Positions 7,224-12,687 of a DNA stretch of 13,051 nt are shown piece by piece. Positions within the stretch are counted from its first letter, which is position 1, and every line of letters begins with the position of its first letter. The position numbers and the translations under genes are program-made. Source of the stretch: Candidatus Rifleibacteriota bacterium (GTDB taxonomy: Bacteria; UBP17; UBA6191; JACPRK01); the NCBI GenBank assembly GCA_016213865.1, contig JACQZL010000153.1, positions 1 through 13,051 on the forward strand, written 5' to 3'. The notes below the pieces were generated by a model. It saw nothing but the letters and a program-made list of their open reading frames with translations, was not told the DNA's origin and made no database searches.

Positions 7224-7717
7224 TGCTGCCGCCGGTCCTCATTACTCGCCTGGAGAAGGCCGCGATCGATAATGGCTTCGACCTCGACCTCGGCTGCACG
7301 GCGGACTGGCTCCACTTCGGCAGCAGCCAGACGTCGATGCGGATCTGGCTCACCGTCGCCGGCGAGTCCTCGTTCGTCCTCGCGATGTCGCGGATGGACG
7401 TCCTCGACGCACTTGCAGGGCTCGGCATCCGGATCGACCACAACCTCCCGAGCGGCGCAGCGGGCGCCCGGAGCGTCACGCCCATCGCCGCGCTCCATCA
7501 CCTGTTGCGCCGGGCCTTCAGGCTTTCGCGCACGCTGCCGGACGAGTTGCTTCACACGTTCCAGGCGGCGACCGCAAGTCTGCCGCGGGCTACGGAGGTC
7601 GAACGCCTGGTCGTCCAGAGAGTGGGCCAGGACATCTTCCGCCGCGGCCTGCACCGCGCGCACGAGCGCTACTTGCCCTGGCACCGCCTCCAGGTGTTCC
7701 GCCAAGGCGGTCAGTGA
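7223..7717 (+). pseudogene. HNH-endonuclease-family protein lacking the HNH core, 164 aa
   Basis: The N-terminal ~140 residues follow the accessory domain of restriction-associated HNH endonucleases: LEKAAIDNGFDLDLGC, DWLHFGSSQTSMRIWL, AALHHLLRRAFRLSRTLPDE and EVERLVVQRVGQDIFR. In that family the next segment is the Cys/His and RASHI...PW core with the Asn/His catalytic residues. Here RVGQDIFR (133-140) is followed at once by HRAHERYLPWHRLQVFR, which resembles the extreme C-terminus of the same family. From memory, such proteins are about 300 residues long. An in-frame internal deletion is the simplest reading, leaving an intact frame with no nuclease centre. It starts inside the preceding stop codon (TGATG). 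It could persist as a DNA-binding remnant or simply be decaying. Confidence 0.7.
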
Positions 7718-7858
7718 GTTGGGGACAGGAGTTGGAGGCGAAGCGAGCAGACTCTTCGGCTGCAACTTCTCCGCTTTCGTGCAGGAAGTTGGAGTTGAGA
7801 ACCGAGATATGCCGCTCTACGCCTGGCGACCAGGGACCAAGGACAAAGGGCCAGGGAC

Positions 7859-7911
7859 AGCGCGGCCGCTCGACTCGACTTGTCCTTTGGTTGCGGCCAA
7901 GCGGCCGCGCT
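7859..7911. promoter_or_regulatory. Perfect 12-bp inverted repeat before the TerB-like gene, possible operator
   Basis: AGCGCGGCCGCT (7859-7870) and AGCGGCCGCGCT (7900-7911) are exact inverted copies separated by 29 bases. Each holds the palindrome GCGGCCGC. The right arm touches a TATGCT box (7911-7916) that lies 8 bases before the ATG at 7925. The placement suits an operator or a stem over the promoter. No clear -35 box is seen; TTGGTT at 7887 has the right spacing but poor match. Confidence 0.4.
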
Positions 7912-7924
7912 ATGCTGACACTCG

Positions 7925-8770
7925 ATGAAGCCGGACACGCAGCCAACGACGGCTCCTACCTCCGCGTCGTGCGAGTTGGACCACCAGGAACTGTTTCGCC
8001 TCCTGGCCGAAGAGGCCTTTCGGGATGGGGGGCTCGATGCCCTCGAAAAGGGCCTGCTGAGCCGGTTCGCGAAGTTCTTGAGGCTGTCCCCCGAGCAGGC
8101 CCGGGCCATTGCGCGCGAAGTGAGTTTCGGGCCTCCCCGAGGCATCGAGCGGGCCCTGGACCCGATCGTGGCCTATCGGACCGCCTGTGCCGCCGTCTGC
8201 CGCGATGGCCAGGTGAGCAAGCACGAACTGCAGTTGTTGAGCGGTCTGCAACGCCTGCTCGGGCTCCCGGACGATCGCGCGGCCGCCTTGCTGGAGGCCG
8301 CCAGGGAGGCGGACGCCGGCCAGCCACTCGTGCCGGCGATGGGAGCCACCCCGCCGGCCCTCCCGTCCGAGTTCCGAGGAGAGCCGCGATCCCGTCCCAG
8401 GACGGCAGACACGCGGAGAAGGCTCGAGGAGCGCGAGGAGCGACGCCGCTATCTCTGGGGGCTCTATGGTGGCAGCAGCCTGCTGGTGCTGGCGATCGTC
8501 TTCGCCTTGCCGGTGCTCGGCATCATCGAATCCCGGGAGGAGAGAGAGCATGCGAGGGCCCCGTTTCTGCACTCCGAGCATCAGCGCTCCGGCGGGGCCG
8601 ACTTGAGGATCCCCGGAGCCATGGGCGCCGCCGGCCTGGTGATGCTCCTCGTCAGCCTGGAGGAGCTCTGGCGCGCCGGGGCCTTGTGCCTCGCGTTGCG
8701 GGAAGCCCTGGAGGACCTCCTCGCCTTGCTGCAGAGCTTGCTGCGAGGACTGCTGCGCCGCGACGGCTGA
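7925..8770 (+). CDS. TerB-like membrane protein, 281 aa
   Basis: Two consecutive TerB-like helical units lie at residues about 20-66 (FRDGGLDALEKGLLSRFAKFL) and 81-127 (CRDGQVSKHELQLLSGLQRL). Each has the DG-x-(L/V)-x3-E pattern typical of TerB folds. A charged linker (about 150-175, RRRLEEREERRR) leads to a membrane segment (about 177-201, LYGGSSLLVLAIVFALPVLG). A second, weaker hydrophobic segment lies at about 231-247, followed by a leucine-rich amphipathic tail. TerB-like domains are linked to metal sensing and stress or phage response at the membrane; this protein's precise role is unknown. There is no Shine-Dalgarno sequence. A TATGCT box 8 bases before the ATG suggests a leaderless or near-leaderless mRNA. 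Third codon positions are strongly GC-rich, so the gene looks native and intact. Confidence 0.75.
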   Translation: MKPDTQPTTAPTSASCELDHQELFRLLAEEAFRDGGLDALEKGLLSRFAKFLRLSPEQARAIAREVSFGPPRGIERALDPIVAYRTACAAVCRDGQVSKHELQLLSGLQRLLGLPDDRAAALLEAAREADAGQPLVPAMGATPPALPSEFRGEPRSRPRTADTRRRLEEREERRRYLWGLYGGSSLLVLAIVFALPVLGIIESREEREHARAPFLHSEHQRSGGADLRIPGAMGAAGLVMLLVSLEELWRAGALCLALREALEDLLALLQSLLRGLLRRDG

Positions 8771-9017
8771 CGTCCGGTGGACGCGCCCGGCAACCGAGCA
8801 AGTCCTTCCCCGCGCCGACGCCCGGCTGGCAGTTGAAGTCGATGACCCGGGAAGGTCGCTTCATGCCCGTCGCGCCACCGAAGGCGTAGGGCGTCCGCTC
8901 CTTGCTGGTAAACGGCCAGGGGACCCAGAGCAAGCGGGAGATTGAGCGTTGGCATGAGGGCGCCTCCACGGACAGACCACCGGTTTGCCCTTTGGCCTCG
9001 CCTCGTGGTCGTCGCGG

Positions 9018-9023
9018 TATACT
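9018..9023 (+). promoter_or_regulatory. -10 box (TATACT) of the hicBA operon
   Basis: TATACT lies 6 bases before the GTG at 9030, so transcription would begin at about the first codon. No good -35 hexamer is visible at 16-18 bases. It resembles the TATGCT box ahead of the TerB-like gene. Confidence 0.4.
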
Positions 9024-9029
9024 GAGGTC

Positions 9030-9239
9030 GTGGACTTGACCGTGGAGTTCGAGCGAGAAACGGACGGCCGCTGGATCGCCGAGGTCCTCGAGTTGCCGGG
9101 TGTCATGTGCTACGGACGTACGCGGGACGAGGCCCTGCTGGCTGCCAAGGCACTGGCCTTGAGGGTCCTGGCCGATCGGCTGGAGCATGGCGAGGCTGAC
9201 CCGGGCTTCTACGGGGTGCTGTTCAAGGCGAGCGCATGA
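9030..9239 (+). CDS. hicB: HicB-like antitoxin, 69 aa
   Basis: The residues LTVEFERETDGRWIAEVLEL-PGVMCYGRTRDEALLAAKAL form the partly degraded RNase-H-like fold of HicB antitoxins: E-x-D/E-G-x-W, E-x-PG, then a G-x-T-x-x-E-A helix. HicB binds and blocks the HicA mRNA interferase, and the pair represses its own operon. This version is short, with no C-terminal ribbon-helix-helix or HTH domain, so autoregulation may depend on another protein. The GTG at 9030 is chosen because the similarity starts there and a TATACT box sits 6 bases upstream; the upstream ATG at 8985 would precede that promoter. The stop overlaps the start of hicA by four bases (ATGA), as in translationally coupled toxin-antitoxin pairs. 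Confidence 0.85.
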   Translation: MDLTVEFERETDGRWIAEVLELPGVMCYGRTRDEALLAAKALALRVLADRLEHGEADPGFYGVLFKASA

Positions 9240-9475
9240 CCGACTGGGCGAGCACGAAGGCCCGGCGCGTCTTCGCCGCGCTCTTGCGCATCGGCTGGCA
9301 GGTGAAGCGTATGTGCGGCGGGTCGCACCGCGTGCTCTCGCGTGAAGGTTGGCCTGACTTCCCCTGGGCCTTCCACGACCGAGAGGAGATCGGCCCACGG
9401 ATGCTCTCGCGTATCTCGAAGCACACCGGTCTCACCCCCGAGGATCTGGCAAGCAAGCTGCGCGTGGTGCGGTGA
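9236..9475 (+). CDS. hicA: HicA-like mRNA interferase toxin, 79 aa
   Basis: A small basic double-stranded-RNA-binding-fold toxin that cleaves mRNA when not bound by HicB. The diagnostic stretch is RRVFAALLRIGWQVKRMCGGSHRVL: an R-x-x-x-x-L-x-x-x-GW helix-strand leading to GGSHRVL with the catalytic His (residue 31). It then continues FPWAFHDREEIGPRMLSRI and SKHTGLTPEDL. The length is at the upper end of the family. The catalytic residue is present, so it is probably active. The gene order is antitoxin then toxin, with a four-base overlap. A perfect 12-bp hairpin lies 65 bases downstream. Confidence 0.88.
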   Translation: MTDWASTKARRVFAALLRIGWQVKRMCGGSHRVLSREGWPDFPWAFHDREEIGPRMLSRISKHTGLTPEDLASKLRVVR

Positions 9476-9540
9476 ACGAGTTGCCCGTCGAGCTGCTCGC
9501 TTCCTTTTCTCGAACCTCCCCGCCCCGCCGGCGTCTTGGT

Positions 9541-9572
9541 TCGAGGACGGGTGTTCACTGACCCGTCCTCGA
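9541..9572 (+). terminator. Perfect 12-bp hairpin downstream of hicBA
   Basis: TCGAGGACGGGT (9541-9552) and ACCCGTCCTCGA (9561-9572) form a 12-bp stem with an 8-base loop. It ends 14 bases before the ATG at 9587 and lies 65 bases after hicA. There is no T-run, so it may be a Rho-aided terminator, an mRNA-stabilising stem, or an operator for the next gene. Confidence 0.5.
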
Positions 9573-9586
9573 CGCGGGAGAATGGA

Positions 9587-10042
9587 ATGCTGTCGCTGCT
9601 CCCAGGACTCGCGAGGCGACCGGTTCGCTTGGCCGCCACGGTCCGCCTCTACCTCTGGGTGACGTTGCCGGCCCTGGGAGCCGAGCTTCGCGAGCTGGAG
9701 ATCCCGCTCGACGAGAAGCAGGCGGCCGAAAGGGCTTTCACCGACGATCCGCTGTTGCGCATCGAGCCGGAGCGGCTGCGGGACCTGATGGACCGCTACC
9801 GCAAGGCCGTCAAGGCCTCATGCCCTTCGACACCAGGCCCAACCCAGCCGCTGCGTGGCCCCTCTCGAGGCCCTCAGTTCGGGCCTGCAGTCACCGTGCG
9901 CCGCCACTCCAGGACCGCACAAACGTCGGCGCTCGCTCATGACCCCCGGGTTGAACTTCCTATGCTCCTGGACTCCAGGGCCTCTCCGCGGGCCGAGCGC
10001 TCCTGCTGGTGGCGCGTGCCGAGGGCCCCCAGGTCGCTGTAG
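9587..10042 (+). pseudogene. N-terminal fragment of an unidentified gene
   Basis: From the ATG at 9587, with GGGAG at 9576-9580 six bases upstream, about 78 residues read like real protein with strongly GC-ending codons: MLSLLPGLARRPVRLAATVR, LYLWVTLPALGAELRELEIP, LDEKQAAERAFTDDPLLRIE and PERLRDLMDRYRKAV. After about 9820 the frame becomes Pro/Ser/Arg-rich noise and ends at 10042, so the true C-terminus is probably lost. The first 35 residues could be a weak membrane or export segment followed by an amphipathic helical domain. The family is not recognised. Confidence 0.4.
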
Positions 10043-10146
10043 GGAAGGAGATGCACCGCAACGAACCGGCCGCTGGCGGCCTCGTCCTCGTCGAAGAGAT
10101 AGACGAGCTTGGTGAAGCCGGTCAGCAGGACTCCGCCGGCGTTTAC
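9937..10146 (-). pseudogene. C-terminal fragment of an unidentified gene, minus strand
   Basis: On the minus strand the frame ending at 9937 reads VNAGGVLLTGFTKLVYLFDE, DEAASGRFVAVHLLPYSDLG, AL..., with GC-ending codons and a regular strand-helix pattern. The last ~30 residues are less protein-like. No start codon lies at the 5' side: the protein-like part begins at about 10146, exactly where a plus-strand fragment begins. It is therefore probably a fragment cut by a rearrangement. Family unknown. Confidence 0.35.
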
Positions 10147-10304
10147 TGATTCCCGACCACGATCCCAACAAGCCGCACGTCTACGAGAAGATCGAGGGAC
10201 TGCCTCCACATCTCAGCATCGTTCGAAGGGAATACGGCACGGGTTTCGTGGTCACGAGCCATCCACCGACCTCGCAGGAGAGGGTCGACGGGGAGGTCAT
10301 GTAG
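10146..10304 (+). pseudogene. C-terminal fragment or CTG-started small protein (about 52 aa)
   Basis: The frame reads LIPDHDPNKPHVYEKIEGLP, PHLSIVRREYGTGFVVTSHP, PTSQERVDGEVM and stops at 10302-10304. Composition and codon use are those of a real protein. The frame opens at 10116 and contains no ATG, GTG or TTG before the protein-like part; only a CTG at 10146 is available. Either the 5' end was lost at the junction with the minus-strand fragment, or this is a small gene with a rare start. Function unknown. Confidence 0.35.
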
Positions 10305-10389
10305 CGGCGAGGGGAGAGCCCATGGCAACTGTGAAGGTGGGCACCGACCCTTTTGGCCGCAATTCTCCACACACTTGGCTCCAAGGAAT

Positions 10390-10739
10390 GTAGGGGCGGG
10401 GCTTGCCCGGCTGGGCCGGACAAGGGCCGGCAGGGACGCCGGCCCTACTGCCCTCGCTTGGCTCGGGCTGGCCCCCGCCCGCTCTGGGCCAGGTTTCGGG
10501 CGGGGACAAGCCCAATGGCATTAAATCCCTCATCGGGAGAGGCATGACAGAAGCCGGTAGGGTAGAAGCGGCATCTTGCCGCTTTCTCGGAGCCGGACGT
10601 GCGCCCGGCCGCCCAAAAAAGCGGCTGGAAGCCGCTTCTACCTTCTGGCGTGGCCATCGTTGCGGCCTCGCCGGCAAACCCATGGCAGGAGATGGGAACC
10701 ATCACGATTCAATGCCATTGGGATAAGCCCCGCCCCTAC
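10390..10739. repeat. Nested cluster of palindromic (REP/MITE-like) repeats
   Basis: The ends are exact 15-bp inverted copies: GTAGGGGCGGGGCTT (10390-10404) and AAGCCCCGCCCCTAC (10725-10739). Nested inside are CCCAATGGCATT (10511-10522) / AATGCCATTGGG (10711-10722) and GGTAGAAGCGGC (10561-10572) / GCCGCTTCTACC (10631-10642). Local hairpins are AGGGCCGGC/GCCGGCCCT (10423-10446), CCCCGCCCG/CGGGCGGGG (10473-10505), AAGCGGC/GCCGCTT (10566-10584) and AAGCGGCT/AGCCGCTT (10619-10637). No coding capacity is evident. Such mosaics are typical of short palindromic elements moved in trans by transposases. The right end overlaps the stop codon of the minus-strand gene. Confidence 0.75.
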
Positions 10740-10746
10740 GGCGCGA
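10730..10746 (-). repeat. 17-bp inverted copy flanking the secreted-protein gene (3' side)
   Basis: CCGCCCCTACGGCGCGA here is the exact reverse complement of TCGCGCCGTAGGGGCGG at 12062-12078. It overlaps the right end of the palindrome cluster and the last codons of the minus-strand gene. Confidence 0.7.
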
Positions 10747-11971
10747 ACTGTGCGGCCCAGCCGCGCGGACCGGCCGGACCCAGGGGTCGATCCAGGTTCT
10801 CGGTCTCAGGAGCCCCTGCGGGAAGGCCGAGGCGGTTCTTCGAGAGAGCTTTGCCGGGAGGCACCGGCGGCGTCACGCGCGGGATCAGGATGACGTCCTG
10901 GCGCTGTCTCACGTCGCCGACGGAGATCACGGCGAAGAAAGGCGCATACCCCGCCAGCTCCACGCGCATCCAGTGACGACCGACGTCCAGCCCCGCAAAG
11001 GAGAAGGCTCCGCGGGCATCGGCCGTGGCCCGGAGAACGGGAGGCGCGGCCATACACGAGGCGGCCCCGCCCGAGCCGGCGCCCGCGGTCGAGGACTGAG
11101 CGCGGCTAGCCGTGGCGAGCGGGTCGGGCAGGTCGTAGAAACCGGGCAACTGGTGCCCCGCGGAGCAGAGCATCACGCGAGCTCCGGGCGCCGCCTGCGT
11201 CCCGGTGGTGCCGGTCAGCAGTCTGGAGACGGTTCCAAAGAGCGTTCGCCTGGTCGACAGATAGATGTCCCGGATGCCGTCTCCGCGCTTCGGAACGTCG
11301 ACGGAGCCGTACCAGGCCGAAAGGCCATCCCTCGAGGCGATCAGCCCATAGTTGCCGGGGACTACCCGACCGAACCGAAAGCGGCCCTGGCGATCGGAGC
11401 TCACCGACATACTGGTCGCCTCGAAGGGCCAGACACGGCGAAGGGTGTCGCCAACCGTCTCGAACGAGTCCCCGGGTGAAAGCAGCACGTGGGCGCCCTC
11501 GACCGGCTTGCCTTGCCGCAGCACACGGGACGGCAGCACCTGGCTCAGCTCGATCCACTCGGGTCCGGAGCGAGAACGATCGGGCTGACTGACACGAGGG
11601 CCCGGCAGGGGCAGGTCGCCATCCAGCACGAGCACTCGGCCCGTGATCGCTTGCTCGGCGGGCCGTTCCCACTTCCGGGCCGCGTCCAGGACAGCCGTGT
11701 AGCGGGCCTGGGCCCTCGTGTAGGCATAGTAGGCGGCGATCAGCCGGCCGAAGTTACCGGGGGCCAGCCGCGCGGCCTCCACGAGACTCTTATGGGCCTT
11801 CACGGCTGCCTCGTAAGCCTGCTTGGCACCGGCTCGATAGGGGTTCGCCTGGCTGAGGGGTGACGATGCGACCGCTTGCGCCTTGCCCTGAGACGCGGCC
11901 CGCGAAGGCACGGACGTCGAGGCGCAGAGCGCAACGGCCACGAGGGCGGCGCGGATGAAGGTTCGCTTCAC
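10736..11971 (-). CDS. Secreted protein with two carboxypeptidase-regulatory-like domains, 411 aa
   Basis: The start is the GTG at 11971, supported by AGGAGG five bases upstream. Residues 1-25 are a signal peptide (VKRTFIRAALVAVALCASTS, then VPSRA). Residues about 43-105 are an Ala/Lys-rich helical segment. Two beta-sandwich domains of the carboxypeptidase-regulatory-like type follow. The first is at about 109-240, ending in SSDRQGRFRFGRVVPGNYGL and a beta hairpin. The second is at about 244-355, with TADARGAFSFAGLDVGRHWM then RVELAGYAPFFAVISVGD. The D-x-x-G-x-F-x-F and P/V-G-x-Y/W motifs are the family signature. A Pro-rich tail ends the protein. It is likely a periplasmic or surface protein for binding or scaffolding, with no catalytic motif. 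It lies 134 bases downstream of the EF-hand gene on the same strand. Its TAG is supplied by the palindromic repeat. Confidence 0.8.
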   Translation of the reverse strand: MKRTFIRAALVAVALCASTSVPSRAASQGKAQAVASSPLSQANPYRAGAKQAYEAAVKAHKSLVEAARLAPGNFGRLIAAYYAYTRAQARYTAVLDAARKWERPAEQAITGRVLVLDGDLPLPGPRVSQPDRSRSGPEWIELSQVLPSRVLRQGKPVEGAHVLLSPGDSFETVGDTLRRVWPFEATSMSVSSDRQGRFRFGRVVPGNYGLIASRDGLSAWYGSVDVPKRGDGIRDIYLSTRRTLFGTVSRLLTGTTGTQAAPGARVMLCSAGHQLPGFYDLPDPLATASRAQSSTAGAGSGGAASCMAAPPVLRATADARGAFSFAGLDVGRHWMRVELAGYAPFFAVISVGDVRQRQDVILIPRVTPPVPPGKALSKNRLGLPAGAPETENLDRPLGPAGPRGWAAQFAP

Positions 11972-11976
11972 GAGGG

Positions 11977-11982
11977 CCTCCT
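11977..11982 (-). promoter_or_regulatory. Shine-Dalgarno AGGAGG that fixes a GTG start
   Basis: AGGAGG on the minus strand, five bases before the GTG at 11971, decides the start of the 411-aa secreted protein. The ATG codons further inside would cut into the signal peptide. Confidence 0.7.
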
Positions 11983-12061
11983 GAGAGGGACGGCGGCGGG
12001 TTGTCCGTGGGGCGGGTCATCCACGTCTACACTCGCGGTGGTCCGGAGGTTTGAATTCGTC

Positions 12062-12078
12062 TCGCGCCGTAGGGGCGG
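12062..12078 (+). repeat. 17-bp inverted copy flanking the secreted-protein gene (5' side)
   Basis: TCGCGCCGTAGGGGCGG, the partner of 10730-10746. It shares TAGGGGCGG with the left end of the palindrome cluster (10391-10399), so the three sites appear to belong to one repeat family. Confidence 0.7.
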
Positions 12079-12105
12079 CCCTGGGCCCGCTGGTTTGCGG
12101 CCGCC
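12074..12105 (-). terminator. GC-rich hairpin abutting the EF-hand stop codon
   Basis: GGCGGCC (12074-12080) and GGCCGCC (12099-12105) pair over 7 bases with an 18-base loop. The stem begins at the base after the stop codon of the minus-strand EF-hand gene. There is no T-run. It may terminate or attenuate readthrough into the next minus-strand gene. Confidence 0.35.
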
Positions 12106-12687
12106 TCAGGGCAGCTCTTCGTTTGCCGGTGTGGTCTGCGGCTGGACATGGACCGCGCCCTTGCAGGTCGGGGCCTTGTGGCAAACGACGTCGGGGTCGC
12201 CGTCGCACCGAACGGCTCCCTTGCAGGTCGGCGCCTTCTGGCAGGTCTTGGCGACCGAGCAAGCGTCTGCGACGGGACAGGCGGCGGCAGGGGCACCCTG
12301 GCCGCCCGTCAACTCGAGGTCCGGCCTGAAGAAACCCATGATCTCGACGTGGCTCAGGACCTTGTCCCCGTTGGCGTCGACGCCGCGGAACTCGGCCAGC
12401 AACGAGAAGAGCTGGGTGCGAGTGAAGCCGAGCTGCCCGGCTGCGGCGTGGGCGCTGGCGTCCCGGGGCATCTCCGCCGGCAACTGCCAGTGGAATCGCT
12501 GGCCCAGCTCATCGTGCGTCAGCTTGCCATCGTGGTTGGTGTCGACTGCCTGGAACTCGCGGATCAGGGCCGTGATGTCCGTGACTTTCAGCCCGGCGGG
12601 GGCGTCGTCGGTGGCCCGAGTTGCGGCCGGAATCAGCAGCGCTGCTGCCAGCGCGATCATGAAGAAACCAGAAATGATGCGTCTCAT
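12106..12687 (-). CDS. Secreted EF-hand protein with CX5C hexad-repeat tail, 193 aa
   Basis: ATG at 12687 with AAGGAG six bases upstream. Residues 1-25 are a signal peptide (MRRIISGFFMIALAAALLIP, then AATRA). Two EF-hand loops follow: DTNHDGKLTHDE (49-60) has all the canonical ligands, and DANGDKVLSHVE (104-115) has Lys where Gly6 is usual but keeps D1, N3, D5, S9 and E12. Each is preceded by an amphipathic helix (LIREFQAV, LLAEFRGV). Residues 137-175 hold seven cysteines, mostly spaced every six residues (137, 143, 149, 155, 161, 169, 175), with KAPTCKGAV repeated twice. It is probably a periplasmic or exported calcium-binding protein; the Cys tail could bind metal or form disulphides. It is followed on the same strand by the carboxypeptidase-regulatory-like protein. 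Confidence 0.85.
   Translation of the reverse strand: MRRIISGFFMIALAAALLIPAATRATDDAPAGLKVTDITALIREFQAVDTNHDGKLTHDELGQRFHWQLPAEMPRDASAHAAAGQLGFTRTQLFSLLAEFRGVDANGDKVLSHVEIMGFFRPDLELTGGQGAPAAACPVADACSVAKTCQKAPTCKGAVRCDGDPDVVCHKAPTCKGAVHVQPQTTPANEELP

Noticed and set aside
8581..8955. Minus-strand frame with ALRLRWRDGHEATFPGHRL resembling the start of a DUF971 domain
   Set aside because: The similarity stops after ~20 residues, the conserved cysteine part is absent, the frame then overlaps the TerB-like gene antisense, and its third codon positions are less GC-rich than those of another minus-strand frame in the same bases. Chance resemblance is more likely. That other frame (YAFGGATGMKRPSRVIDFNC) may be a trace of coding sequence but is too short to call.
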